Shown: in pieces, positions 1 to 7,939 of the stretch | Numbering within the stretch: the stretch's first letter is position 1 | Layout of the letters: each line of letters opens with the position of its first letter | NCBI GenBank assembly: GCA_947311605.1 | Contig: CAMZLC010000035.1 | Location: 1-28,459 of the forward strand | Direction: 5' to 3' | Length of the DNA stretch: 28,459 bases | From: an uncultured Sulfurovum sp. | GTDB lineage: Bacteria > Campylobacterota > Campylobacteria > Campylobacterales > Sulfurovaceae | Position numbers and translations under genes: made by a program | Notes under the pieces: model-generated | Seen by the model: only the letters and a program-made list of their open reading frames with translations | The model's database searches: none | Told to the model about the DNA's origin: nothing

Positions 1-1224
1 TTTGTGGACTACTACTGGCGTATTCCTGGTAAAGATAGAGACGAGATGTACTACAAGATCAGCTTCGTCAAGATGCTGGATATGTATGACTGGTATATTG
101 GCGCAGGAGAATATCTCAGATATATGACCAAACAGGTCAGTCAGGAGATGCTGGCGTATATTCGTGACAATGCACATTTTAAAGGAGGCTATCTGTTTGT
201 TTCGGACTCCCAAAACACTATGATCTATCACCCTGATGCCACCCAGACTAAAGAGTTGGGCAAACTGCGCATGGAGGGAATCTATACCGATGATGAAAAG
301 ATCGCCTTTACTGCCTATGTCGCGGAGTATGACTGGTATGTCACTGCCGTGCAGGATCTAAAAGAGATACAAAAAACCATTGCGGCAGAAAGAAGACAGA
401 GTACCGAACAGATTGATAAAGATATTCAGACAAATCTCTATCTTATCGTGGCTATGTGGACCGTTTCTCTGCTGTTTTCACTCTATCTCTCCTCTATTGT
501 CAACAGAAAACTCAAGCAGTACGAAGAAAAACTGAATGAGACAAATAACAGATTGATCTTTCAGTCGAGACAAGCATTGATAGGAGAACTCTTCTCTATG
601 ATCGCACACCAGTGGCGACAGCCGATCAACAAGATCGCTTCGATTTTGGCACTGCTGCGCTTCAATACACCCAATAACAAGCCGGATTATAAGGTACTCG
701 ATCAGAAGTTTCAGGAGATTGAGGAGAGCGTGGAGTTTATGTCAGATACGATCGATGATTTTAGAACATTCTATCAGCCCAAAGAGGCAAGCGAGTTGGT
801 AGATCTCAAGCTGCTTATTCAAAAATCACTTGATTTTTTGAGTGGGAATATACGCAAAAAAGATATAAAGATCATTGCAGACCTGCAAGAGGTTAGTTGT
901 CAGATATACGGGAATGAGTTTTTGCAGATCATGATCAATCTGATCAAAAACGCTACCGATGCAGTAGGGCAAAGGGGTCAAATCACCGTCTCTCTCGAGA
1001 AAGAAAAGTATCGTGCTGTCATTGCTGTGGAGGATAACGGCATAGGCATCGATCCTGAACAGGTCTCCAAAATATTTGACCCTTACTATTCGACAAAAAT
1101 CGACTCAATGGGGCTGGGGCTCTATATGAGCAAAATGATTGTGGAGCGGCACCTGAGAGGTACTATTGATGTGGAGATGCTAGAGCAGGGGACACGCTTC
1201 AGGATACATCTTTCCTGTAGATAG
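1..1224 (+). CDS. Cache-domain sensor histidine kinase (5' end outside window)
   Basis: A membrane sensor kinase that should autophosphorylate on His and pass phosphate to a response regulator not seen here. The frame is already open at base 1, so the N-terminus, including the first membrane segment, is missing. Counting from the GTG at base 4, residues 1-125 look like the distal part of a periplasmic Cache sensor (aromatic-rich, with DWYIGAGEY and YDWYVTAV). A membrane helix follows at about 145-167, then a short coiled coil. The H box is SMIAHQWRQPINK with His at 202. The ATPase domain shows the N box (INLIKNATDAV), G1 (DNGIGIDP), F box (FDPYYSTK) and G2 (GLGLYM). It ends 6 bases from the end of a convergent PhnD-like gene, which may encode its periplasmic partner (inference). 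The family call is secure; the ligand is unknown. Confidence 0.93.
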   Translation, partial: FVDYYWRIPGKDRDEMYYKISFVKMLDMYDWYIGAGEYLRYMTKQVSQEMLAYIRDNAHFKGGYLFVSDSQNTMIYHPDATQTKELGKLRMEGIYTDDEKIAFTAYVAEYDWYVTAVQDLKEIQKTIAAERRQSTEQIDKDIQTNLYLIVAMWTVSLLFSLYLSSIVNRKLKQYEEKLNETNNRLIFQSRQALIGELFSMIAHQWRQPINKIASILALLRFNTPNNKPDYKVLDQKFQEIEESVEFMSDTIDDFRTFYQPKEASELVDLKLLIQKSLDFLSGNIRKKDIKIIADLQEVSCQIYGNEFLQIMINLIKNATDAVGQRGQITVSLEKEKYRAVIAVEDNGIGIDPEQVSKIFDPYYSTKIDSMGLGLYMSKMIVERHLRGTIDVEMLEQGTRFRIHLSCR

Positions 1225-1230
1225 TGCGTA

Positions 1231-2190
1231 TTACCTGCAATGGTAACTGATGTCGTTTTCTCTGTCGATATCCCTGATGATTCGCCAGTTGTTTTTGTAG
1301 TCAGCAGGGATGAACTGTGTTTCTCTGAATTTGTTAAACGGCTGGGTGGCATTGTTCTCATGATAGCGAAAAGTTAAAAAAGCCTTTTCGATCTTTTTGG
1401 CAAGTTGCGGATTGAGACGATGGCTATACCCATAGCCTGTAGTGGGAAAAACAGAGGATTCGTATATCTTTCGGATACTTCCTTTTGGTATCTTCTTTCC
1501 TGCCAGCAGCGCATCGGTAAATCCACTTGCCACAGCCGCGACTCTGTATGTGTGCTTTGCGATTTTGGACACAGAAGCGATATGGCCTCCGGAGTATCTG
1601 GACTGGTAGTCAGTCCCCTCTTTGAGCTTGAATTTTTGACTCAGTATCGCTACGGGTGCTTTGTGACCAGAATTGGAAGAGCTGCTGGTAAAAAGGAGGG
1701 TGTGTCCTCGGATCTCATCTATGCTACGGATACCGCTACCCGGATAGGTGATGACCTGCGTAGTATAACCAAAACTGCCATCCTTCCTGGCTGTCATGGC
1801 AAAGAGGTGAAAGCCGGCGCAATTAACTGCGGTGGGCACAGACCCTGTATTCATCCCGGCCACATGGAGCATCCCTGATCTCATAGCTTCGAGTTCGGCA
1901 GCGTTAGTCTGGTAGGGAAAAAATTCTACCCTCTTTCCGGTCACCTCTTCGATGTGCTTCATGAGCGCTTTCTTGGCTTTTGGATCAAATATAAAGGATT
2001 GGCTCGGCACAGTACCAAAGACAAGCGTGTAGGGATTGAGCCATTTTTTGGGATCATCAGGCGCATCCGCCATCATGTCCCCGTCTCTGTCGCAGAACTG
2101 CTGGCTGAGTTCTCCATGCGGGCAGGCAGTGCCAGCGGCTGCTAGAGGGATTGTGGAGAGTAAAAGTACTGCAAGATGCAACATTCTCAT
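1231..2190 (-). CDS. PhnD-like periplasmic substrate-binding protein (second of pair)
   Basis: A periplasmic binding protein of the phosphate/phosphite/phosphonate (PhnD) type, about 319 residues. I chose the ATG at 2190 because an AGGAAG ribosome site lies just upstream and the product then begins with a clean signal peptide (MRMLHLAVLLL, cleavage near LAAAG); an in-frame ATG at 2250 would add 20 hydrophilic residues. The mature N-terminus carries a CDRDGDMMAD motif resembling an Asp-rich calcium loop. Further on are NTGSVPTAVNCAGFH, TYPGSGIRSI and SSSNSGHKAPVA, typical of the family's ligand cleft. It lies 34 bases after a paralogue on the same strand, so the two are probably co-transcribed. 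No permease or ATPase gene is adjacent, so a sensory role with the neighbouring kinase is as likely as transport. Confidence 0.9.
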   Translation of the reverse strand: MRMLHLAVLLLSTIPLAAAGTACPHGELSQQFCDRDGDMMADAPDDPKKWLNPYTLVFGTVPSQSFIFDPKAKKALMKHIEEVTGKRVEFFPYQTNAAELEAMRSGMLHVAGMNTGSVPTAVNCAGFHLFAMTARKDGSFGYTTQVITYPGSGIRSIDEIRGHTLLFTSSSSNSGHKAPVAILSQKFKLKEGTDYQSRYSGGHIASVSKIAKHTYRVAAVASGFTDALLAGKKIPKGSIRKIYESSVFPTTGYGYSHRLNPQLAKKIEKAFLTFRYHENNATQPFNKFRETQFIPADYKNNWRIIRDIDRENDISYHCR

Positions 2191-2224
2191 TTTGCTTCCT
2201 TTGTGGGTAGTAATGGACGAGATG

Positions 2225-3208
2225 TCACTGTCTGCATGGGTCTGATGCATGACTTTCTCGATCTATAATACGGATGATTTTCCAGTCTTTTTTGTAATCA
2301 GCCGGAATGAATTGTGTATATCCGGAACTGGAGAACTCCTGAAAAAGTGAGCTGGGAGTACCATCCTCTCTCGTCCACTGGAAGGTCTCGAATGCTTTTT
2401 TGATCTTGGCGACGAGGGTAGGCTTGAGATTGTGCGCATATCCCAGTCCTGTGGTGGGGAAGGTCTGTGAGGTATAGAGTGTTTTGAGTGCTTTGCCTTT
2501 GAGTAGACCTCTTTTTTCGATCCTTTTTCGTACAGAATTGGCAATAGTCGCCAGCGGATAGATCTGGTTGGCTACACTGAGAATCGAGTTGCTGTGCTTT
2601 CCTGAAAATATAGAGTGATAGTCTCTCTCTTTCTGGAGTCCAAACTGCTTGCTGAGCAGAGCCACGGGTGCCTTGAAGCCGGAGTTTGAGCTGGGAGCAG
2701 TAAAGGCAATAGTCCTGCCTCTGATATCCTTGATGGAGTTGATACCGCTGCCGGGGTAGGTGATGATCTCCATCTCATAGCCGTAGCTTCCGTCTGCCTT
2801 GCCCATCATATAGACCGGATGAAAACCTGCACAGTTGACGGCTTTGGGGACAGAACCGGTATTGAAGCCAGCGACATGAAGTTTGCCTATGCGCATCGCC
2901 TCTATCTCTGCGGCATTGGACTGAAAAGGAAAAAAAACCACCCTTTTTCCAGTGATGCGGCTGAGATGTTTGACAAAATCCTGCCAGGCCTTTTTGTACA
3001 CAGTCGGATCTTCGACAGGTGAATAGGCAAAGACAAGCTCGTAGGGATCGATACTCTGAGAGAGATGGATAGGGGGATCTGCCAGCATATCCCCATCCCT
3101 GTCACAATAGAGTGGAGCCAATGCGCCACGAGGACAGGCAGGCTCAGCCGACAGGGCAATAACAGAAAGGGCAATGATGGTAACTATCAGGTGTTGTATT
3201 CTCTGCAT
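2225..3208 (-). CDS. PhnD-like periplasmic substrate-binding protein (first of pair)
   Basis: Paralogue of the next gene on this strand, 327 residues, with a signal peptide (MQRIQHLIVTIIALSVIALS, then AEPACP). It shares the Asp-rich CDRDGDMLADPP motif, NTGSVPKAVNCAGFHP, TYPGSGINSIKDIRG, APSSNSGFKAPVA and the C-terminal FIPADYKKDWKII. The two proteins align along their full lengths by eye but differ enough to suggest distinct ligands rather than a recent copy. The start is the only Met before the signal peptide. The -10-like box TATAAA at 3222-3217 is so close that the mRNA would have almost no leader. Family membership is clear; which oxyanion or other ligand it binds cannot be read from the sequence. 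Confidence 0.9.
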   Translation of the reverse strand: MQRIQHLIVTIIALSVIALSAEPACPRGALAPLYCDRDGDMLADPPIHLSQSIDPYELVFAYSPVEDPTVYKKAWQDFVKHLSRITGKRVVFFPFQSNAAEIEAMRIGKLHVAGFNTGSVPKAVNCAGFHPVYMMGKADGSYGYEMEIITYPGSGINSIKDIRGRTIAFTAPSSNSGFKAPVALLSKQFGLQKERDYHSIFSGKHSNSILSVANQIYPLATIANSVRKRIEKRGLLKGKALKTLYTSQTFPTTGLGYAHNLKPTLVAKIKKAFETFQWTREDGTPSSLFQEFSSSGYTQFIPADYKKDWKIIRIIDRESHASDPCRQ

Positions 3209-3216
3209 CCAGCTAT

Positions 3217-3225
3217 TTTATAGCA
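3217..3225 (-). promoter_or_regulatory. Possible TGn-extended -10 for the PhnD pair
   Basis: TGC-TATAAA on the minus strand. The predicted transcript start is about 2 bases before the ATG at 3208, and no Shine-Dalgarno is visible, so this would be a near-leaderless promoter. Only the -10 match supports it. Confidence 0.35.
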
Positions 3226-3258
3226 CTTTTGCATAATTTGGGTTTAAAGCCGTGTGGA

Positions 3259-3264
3259 TATAAT
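3259..3264 (+). promoter_or_regulatory. -10 box for the thioredoxin-speA-cysE-comF operon
   Basis: A perfect TATAAT 28 bases upstream of the thioredoxin ATG. There is no -35 at the right distance: TTGCAT at 3229 is 24 bases away. That is usual for Campylobacterota promoters. Confidence 0.5.
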
Positions 3265-3292
3265 TACCCCTATATTTTTACAAGGCAGAGGC

Positions 3293-3613
3293 ATGACACT
3301 GGAGGCGATCAAGGAGCATATCAAAAGTGAGGCAGGGGTGCTGCTCTATTTTTCGGGGGAGCAGTGTCATGTCTGTCATACACTTAGACCCAAATTTGCT
3401 GAAGCATTCGATACACATTTCCCCTTGGTAAAGCAGCTCTTTTTGGATGCAGAGGCACAGAGGCACATTGCTGCCCATTTTCAGGTCTTTGCTGTACCGA
3501 CAATGCTCGTCTTTTTACAAGGCAGAGAGTTTGCCAGAGAGGGGCGTGCTGTCAGTCTGCATCAGCTGGTCGAAAAGCTTAGCCGGCCTTATCAGATCAT
3601 GACAGAGGTGTAG
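3293..3613 (+). CDS. Thioredoxin family protein
   Basis: A small thioredoxin-fold protein of 106 residues, expected to be a cytoplasmic thiol-disulfide reductase or co-chaperone. The active site is EQCHVCH, with Cys at 25 and 28, in place of the classical WCGPC. The cis-proline loop reads FAVPTMLVF. I chose the ATG at 3293 because AAGGCAGAGG lies just upstream; a GTG at 3254 would add 13 residues that overlap the -10 box. There is no signal peptide. The stop is one base from the GTG of speA, so it is translationally linked to that gene. A 16-base stretch at its start recurs inside its own coding region at 3512. Confidence 0.85.
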   Translation: MTLEAIKEHIKSEAGVLLYFSGEQCHVCHTLRPKFAEAFDTHFPLVKQLFLDAEAQRHIAAHFQVFAVPTMLVFLQGREFAREGRAVSLHQLVEKLSRPYQIMTEV

Positions 3614-3614
3614 A

Positions 3615-5492
3615 GTGAGACGAGATTTTGGTATCTCTATCTGGGGAGATGGAAATTTTGTGATTGAAGGCGATGATGTCAGGATCAATCATGCCAATCG
3701 GCCGTCACTGCTGGAGATCACACAGGAGATACGCGCCCGTGAGTATCGTGGGCCTATACTGCTGCGCTTTCCTCATCTGATCCAAAAGCAGATCGACACG
3801 CTTTTTGATACTTTCGCTGCAGCCAGAGATGCGCTTGGCTACCGGGGCAATTTCTATGCTCTGTTCCCGCTCAAGGTCAACCAGTTCCCCAATTTTGTCG
3901 ATCAGCTACTCTCTGTCTCTCAGTCGCATGCCTATGGGCTGGAGGCGGGCAGCAAAGCAGAGCTGATCATTGCCATGGCAAAAACACCCATAGGTGCACC
4001 TATCACTGTCAATGGCTTCAAAGACAAGGAGATGATCTCCCTGATCTATATCGCTGCCAAAAGTGGACACAATATCACGGTCACGATCGAAGGTCTGGCG
4101 GAGCTGGAGACTATTATAGAGGTGGATAGGGTGTTTAACGAGGGAAGTGAAAATCCCGCAACCCCCCATATAGGTATGCGGGTGCGCCTACACAGTATAG
4201 GCATAGGCGCTTGGGCTAAGAGTGGCGGCTATGGCTCCAAGTTTGGGCTGACCTCTACCGAGCTTCTGGAGGCCTATGATACCCTGGTGCATCATGGCTT
4301 GGCGGATCACTTCTCTATGATCCATTTTCATATCGGTTCACAGTTGAGTGAGATCAACCCCTTGAAAAAAGCACTCCGCGAGGCCGGCAATATCTATGCC
4401 AGCCTCAAGCAGCGAGGTGCAACATCCCTCAAGGCGATCAATATCGGTGGTGGCTTGGCGGTAGAGTATGCACAGCACCCCTTTTCTCATGAGCGAAACT
4501 ACTCACTCAAAGAGTTTGCCAATGATGTGGTCTTTCTCATGCAGGAGATTGCCCGAAGCAAGGGAGTGGAGGAGCCGGATATCTATACGGAGTCGGGGAG
4601 ATTTATCGCAGCGAGCCATGCTGTACTCATCGCTCCTGTGCTGGAGCTTTTCTCCCAGGAGTATCATGAGAGTGGTCTCAGACTCAAAGCAAAAAACCCT
4701 CCGCTGATAGAAGAGCTGCATGCGCTCTATCAGTCGATCAGGCGCAACAATGCCAAAGAGTACCTCCATGATGCCCTGGACCACATGGAGAGCCTGCTCA
4801 CGCTGTTTGATCTGGGATATATCGACCTGGAGGATCGCTCCAATACGGAGATCTTGGTCAATCTGATCATCAAAAAAGCGATCTTGCTACTCAAAAATGA
4901 AGATACCGATGAACTCAAGCGCCTTGAGAGCAGGATACAGGAGCGATACCTTGTCAATTTCTCCATCTTTCAGTCACTGCCTGATCTTTGGGGGCTAGGG
5001 CAGCATTTTCCGGTGATGCCTATCTCTCATCTCTCCGAAAAACCTACCAGCCCCGCCAGTATATGGGATATCACCTGTGACAGTGACGGAGAGATCGCTT
5101 ATCGTGTGGACCATCCTCTGTATCTGCATGATGTGGATGTGGCACAAGAGGAGTATTTTCTGGCTTTTTTTCTGACAGGCGCCTATCAGGAGGTGCTGGG
5201 TATGCAACACAACCTTTTCACGCACCCTACAGAGGCGGTGGTCACCTTTGATGCAGAGGGGAGACACCGGCTGGAGGATGTGAGAGATGCACAAAACCTG
5301 ATGGATGTGCTGGATGATCTGAAGTACGATACCGAGGCGATCAAAAAAGGGCTCACGCAGCAGATAACAGGCTCTGTACTGATGCAGAAACAGGAAAAAG
5401 AGAAGACGCTTGAAAAGCTCACACTGTATCTCAGTGAGAACAGCTATCTTAAGACCATTCAGGCTATCGTTTCACCAAAAGAGAAGGGGTAG
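3615..5492 (+). CDS. speA: Biosynthetic arginine decarboxylase
   Basis: PLP-dependent enzyme converting arginine to agmatine and CO2, the first step of the agmatine route to putrescine and spermidine. It has 625 residues, close to the usual 630-660. The PLP lysine lies in YALFPLKVNQ (Lys 87). The barrel shows HFHIGSQ, then NIGGGLAVEY, then ESGR, followed by the C-terminal beta domain with its helical insertion. Translation starts at GTG 3615, one base after the thioredoxin stop, with AGAGG six bases upstream. cysE follows after 2 bases. Identification is secure. Confidence 0.96.
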   Translation: MRRDFGISIWGDGNFVIEGDDVRINHANRPSLLEITQEIRAREYRGPILLRFPHLIQKQIDTLFDTFAAARDALGYRGNFYALFPLKVNQFPNFVDQLLSVSQSHAYGLEAGSKAELIIAMAKTPIGAPITVNGFKDKEMISLIYIAAKSGHNITVTIEGLAELETIIEVDRVFNEGSENPATPHIGMRVRLHSIGIGAWAKSGGYGSKFGLTSTELLEAYDTLVHHGLADHFSMIHFHIGSQLSEINPLKKALREAGNIYASLKQRGATSLKAINIGGGLAVEYAQHPFSHERNYSLKEFANDVVFLMQEIARSKGVEEPDIYTESGRFIAASHAVLIAPVLELFSQEYHESGLRLKAKNPPLIEELHALYQSIRRNNAKEYLHDALDHMESLLTLFDLGYIDLEDRSNTEILVNLIIKKAILLLKNEDTDELKRLESRIQERYLVNFSIFQSLPDLWGLGQHFPVMPISHLSEKPTSPASIWDITCDSDGEIAYRVDHPLYLHDVDVAQEEYFLAFFLTGAYQEVLGMQHNLFTHPTEAVVTFDAEGRHRLEDVRDAQNLMDVLDDLKYDTEAIKKGLTQQITGSVLMQKQEKEKTLEKLTLYLSENSYLKTIQAIVSPKEKG

Positions 5493-5494
5493 GT

Positions 5495-6199
5495 ATGGGG
5501 ATTTTTGCACTCATCAAAGAGGATTTTGAGACAGTGAGACGCAATGACCCTGCCATGCGCTCCTGCGCAGAGCTTTTTTTCAATTACCCAGGGCTTTGGG
5601 CGCTCTTCTTTCACCGGATCGCACATGGACTTCATACCAAGGGGCTAAAGCTGGCGGGGAGATTTGTCTCTGGTGTCTCGCGGCTCTTGACCAGCGTGGA
5701 TATCCATCCTGGTGCCCAGATAGGCAGGCGTGTCTTCATTGACCATGCCACGGGTGTGGTGATCGGTGAGACCGCGATCGTGGGCAATGATGTGCTCATC
5801 TATCAGCAGGTGACACTGGGGGGTGTGAGCCTCTCTCACGGTAAGCGTCATCCCACAGTAGAGGATGGCGCGATCATCGGAGCAGGCGCCAAGGTGCTTG
5901 GTAATATCACCATAGGACGGGAGGCGAAGATCGGAGCCAATTCTGTGGTGGTCAACGATGTAGAGGCAGAATGTACTGCGGTGGGTGTCCCTGCGCATAC
6001 GAGCAAGCGCATTGATGACAAAGTACCTCTGAGCCACAATATCATGCCTGATATCAACAAAGAGCTCTTCGAATACCTCCTCAAGCGTATCGCTGTGCTG
6101 GAGCACACCATACAAACAGGTGACCTGGAAACCATGGAGAAAAAGGACCATGAGCTCGAAGAGGTGTATCGGACTTTTTTGCGTTCTATCAAACAGTGA
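5495..6199 (+). CDS. cysE: Serine O-acetyltransferase
   Basis: Transfers acetyl from acetyl-CoA to serine, giving O-acetylserine for cysteine synthesis; cytoplasmic. The 234-residue protein has the helical N-terminal domain (residues 1-60) followed by left-handed beta-helix hexapeptide repeats. Catalytic landmarks are the Asp-His of FIDHATGVVIGE and the His of GKRHPTV. A longer than usual C-terminal helical tail (KRIAVLEHTIQ onward) follows the GVPA motif. AAGGGG precedes the ATG. The stop overlaps the comF start by one base (TGATG). Tight packing with speA suggests one transcript covering polyamine and cysteine supply. Confidence 0.95.
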   Translation: MGIFALIKEDFETVRRNDPAMRSCAELFFNYPGLWALFFHRIAHGLHTKGLKLAGRFVSGVSRLLTSVDIHPGAQIGRRVFIDHATGVVIGETAIVGNDVLIYQQVTLGGVSLSHGKRHPTVEDGAIIGAGAKVLGNITIGREAKIGANSVVVNDVEAECTAVGVPAHTSKRIDDKVPLSHNIMPDINKELFEYLLKRIAVLEHTIQTGDLETMEKKDHELEEVYRTFLRSIKQ

Positions 6200-6774
6200 T
6201 GCGTTGTCAGAGCTGCCATGCACTCTCCATGGAGGCGGTCTGCATCCGCTGCAAGGAGAGGCTTCTCTCACCTACGGTCAGCAAAAGAAACGCGGGCACG
6301 CTGGAGGTGATCAGCCTCTTCAGGTACAGTACGATAGAGCCTTTTTTGCTCAGCAAACATACCGCGGCAGGCTTTCGGATCTACCGCTATTTTTCCAAAA
6401 CATTTTTCAAGCCCTTTTTGGCAGAGTTTGCCGGGCATCTGGATGAGCCGGTGACCCTGATCGGCATAGACGAACAGGTGACGCACGGGTATTCTCATAC
6501 CGCGGTACTGAGCCATTATGCTGCCCAGGAGCGGATCGAGCCTGCCCATGCCACACTGCTGGCGCACAACCCCGTCAGCTATGCGGGGAAACCGCTACAG
6601 TACCGTCTGGATCATCCCAGAGATTTTCGCTACACCGGCCAGTCGGGACTGGAGGTGATCCTCATCGACGACATCATCACCACAGGGATCACACTCCAGC
6701 AGGCACAACAGGAGCTGGAGCAGCACGATGTAGAGGTGCTATTTGCTTTGACCCTGGCGGATGCCAGAGGGTAG
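6199..6774 (+). CDS. ComF family phosphoribosyltransferase-like protein
   Basis: About 191 residues with the ComF layout: an N-terminal zinc knuckle (RCQSCH...CIRCKE, four Cys at 3, 6, 15 and 18) and a C-terminal type I phosphoribosyltransferase fold whose PRPP loop is VILIDDIITTGIT. In naturally transformable bacteria ComF proteins act in the cytoplasm in single-strand DNA uptake; the exact role here is not shown. The ATG at 6199 overlaps the cysE stop by one base; a GTG one codon earlier is possible. It is the last gene of the operon. A weak GCAC/GTGC hairpin about 30 bases beyond is not convincing as a terminator. Confidence 0.88.
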   Translation: MRCQSCHALSMEAVCIRCKERLLSPTVSKRNAGTLEVISLFRYSTIEPFLLSKHTAAGFRIYRYFSKTFFKPFLAEFAGHLDEPVTLIGIDEQVTHGYSHTAVLSHYAAQERIEPAHATLLAHNPVSYAGKPLQYRLDHPRDFRYTGQSGLEVILIDDIITTGITLQQAQQELEQHDVEVLFALTLADARG

Positions 6775-6857
6775 TTTCCCCTTGATTGTGAGAAATGCAC
6801 TCTCTGTGCGATCATTTTCTAAATAAAAGATGCCATGTGAATTGAAATAGTAAGAAA

Positions 6858-6948
6858 TGGCGGACAGTGAGAGATTCGAACTCTCGGTACCCTTTCGAGC
6901 ACGCACCCTTAGCAGGGGTGTGGTTTCAGCCAACTCACCCAACTGTCC
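6858..6948 (-). tRNA. tRNA-Ser (anticodon GCT)
   Basis: A class II tRNA with a long variable arm. The acceptor pairs GGACAGT with ACTGTCC, the anticodon stem pairs CACCC with GGGTG around loop CTGCTAA (GCT, reading AGC/AGU serine), and the T arm contains GTTCGAATC. The discriminator is G and CCA is encoded (6860-6858). Confidence 0.96.
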
Positions 6949-6958
6949 GTGGAGTGGC

Positions 6959-6964
6959 ATTATA
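6959..6964 (-). promoter_or_regulatory. -10 box for tRNA-Ser
   Basis: TATAAT on the minus strand, 10 bases upstream of the mature tRNA 5' end. No clear -35 is seen. Confidence 0.5.
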
Positions 6965-7033
6965 GGGAATTTAACTTAAAAAAATGTTGAAAACCTTGTG
7001 CCATCTGATAGAAAAAAGAAAAATTGGCTACAA

Positions 7034-7042
7034 TGTGATAAT
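7034..7042 (+). promoter_or_regulatory. Extended -10 for the 39-residue membrane peptide
   Basis: TGT-GATAAT, 24 bases upstream of the GTG start at 7066, with AAAGGG between them. Confidence 0.5.
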
Positions 7043-7065
7043 TTAGTTATCAAAAGGGAAAAATT

Positions 7066-7185
7066 GTGAAAAAATTTACACCACTGATCGTGCTGGCTAT
7101 GTTTCTGGTCGGTGCCTACTTTATGATACAGGGCATGGAAGATGCTACGGCGCTGGCACACCCTCAAAAAGTGGAGAAAAAGTAG
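7066..7185 (+). CDS. Small single-span membrane peptide, unknown
   Basis: A 39-residue open frame from GTG 7066 to TAG 7183-7185, beginning MKKFTPLIVLAMFLVGAYF. A short basic start, a hydrophobic helix of about 16 residues and a charged tail ending KVEKK suggest a single-span inner membrane peptide, or a secreted peptide. An extended -10 and a Shine-Dalgarno (AAAGGG, 8 bases before GTG) lie upstream in the right order, which supports real expression. It ends 6 bases from the convergent pyrF stop. I do not recognise the family. It is too short to be secure from composition alone. Confidence 0.6.
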   Translation: MKKFTPLIVLAMFLVGAYFMIQGMEDATALAHPQKVEKK

Positions 7186-7191
7186 TCTGTC

Positions 7192-7878
7192 TCAAAGCAG
7201 AGGTAGTATCTGGGCGACTTTTGCTTTGGGATCATTGGCTTGGTAGATCGGGCGTCCGATGACCGGGAGATCCACCAGTGCTGCTTTGGCACGCTCCAAT
7301 GTGGCGATACGCTGCTGGTCACCGGCATCCTCGCCGAAGGGTCTGATACCGGGGCAGAGGGTTAGAAAGCGGCTATCGGTCGCCTCTTTGATCGTGCGAC
7401 TCTCAAAGGTGGAGCAGACTACGCCGTCGAGCCCATTCTTATAGCTTATACGGGCAAACTGCTCCGCCTTTGCATCGATACCTTTTTCATAAATCTGTCT
7501 GAATCCCTCCTCATCAAAAGAGGTCAGTGCCGTCACAGCCAGTACCAGAGGTCTGTGCTCCAGACCGGAGAGCCGCTCCATCACGGTGCGCATCGCCACT
7601 TCGCCCGCCGAGGCGTGAATATTGAACATATCGACACCAATTGCTGCGATCTCTTCGGCGGCATCTGCCATGGTGTTGGGGATATCATAAAGCTTGAGAT
7701 CGAGGAAGATACTAAAGGCAGGGTTGATCGCCTTGAGCTTCGCGATCATCTCTTTGCCATCTCGTATGTAGGCCCTAAAACCTACCTTCATCCAGAGAGC
7801 GTCAAACCCTGCCAGTGTCTCGGCCAGAACGAGGTTTTCCTCCATGGTCGGCAGATCGAGTGCAATACATAGCTTCAT
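7192..7878 (-). CDS. pyrF: Orotidine 5'-phosphate decarboxylase
   Basis: Last step of de novo UMP synthesis: OMP to UMP plus CO2; cytoplasmic TIM barrel. The 228-residue length is normal. The catalytic set is visible as Asp 8 (CIALDLP), Lys 31 (WMKVG) and FLDLKLYDIPNT with Asp 60, Lys 62 and Asp 65. The phosphate-binding end reads PVIGRPI. The ATG at 7878 has AGGACT upstream. It is divergent from the cyclophilin gene, with about 60 bases shared for both promoters. Confidence 0.97.
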   Translation of the reverse strand: MKLCIALDLPTMEENLVLAETLAGFDALWMKVGFRAYIRDGKEMIAKLKAINPAFSIFLDLKLYDIPNTMADAAEEIAAIGVDMFNIHASAGEVAMRTVMERLSGLEHRPLVLAVTALTSFDEEGFRQIYEKGIDAKAEQFARISYKNGLDGVVCSTFESRTIKEATDSRFLTLCPGIRPFGEDAGDQQRIATLERAKAALVDLPVIGRPIYQANDPKAKVAQILPLL

Positions 7879-7900
7879 GGTGAGTCCTATTATCTAAATT

Positions 7901-7909
7901 TGCTATAAT
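7901..7909 (+). promoter_or_regulatory. Extended -10 for the cyclophilin gene
   Basis: TGC-TATAAT, 30 bases upstream of the ATG at 7940, followed by AAGGA at 7929. Confidence 0.65.
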
Positions 7910-7939
7910 TCTACCAAAATAAAACTAGAAGGACTTAAT

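Noticed and set aside
3254..3292. GTG start adding 13 residues to the thioredoxin-like protein
   Set aside because: The start would lie before the -10 box at 3259, so the codon would not be transcribed from it; the ATG at 3293 has a proper ribosome site.
5645..6271. Open frame of 208 codons on the minus strand
   Set aside because: Lies antisense across cysE, has no ribosome site and gives a His/Arg/Cys-rich product typical of a shadow frame.
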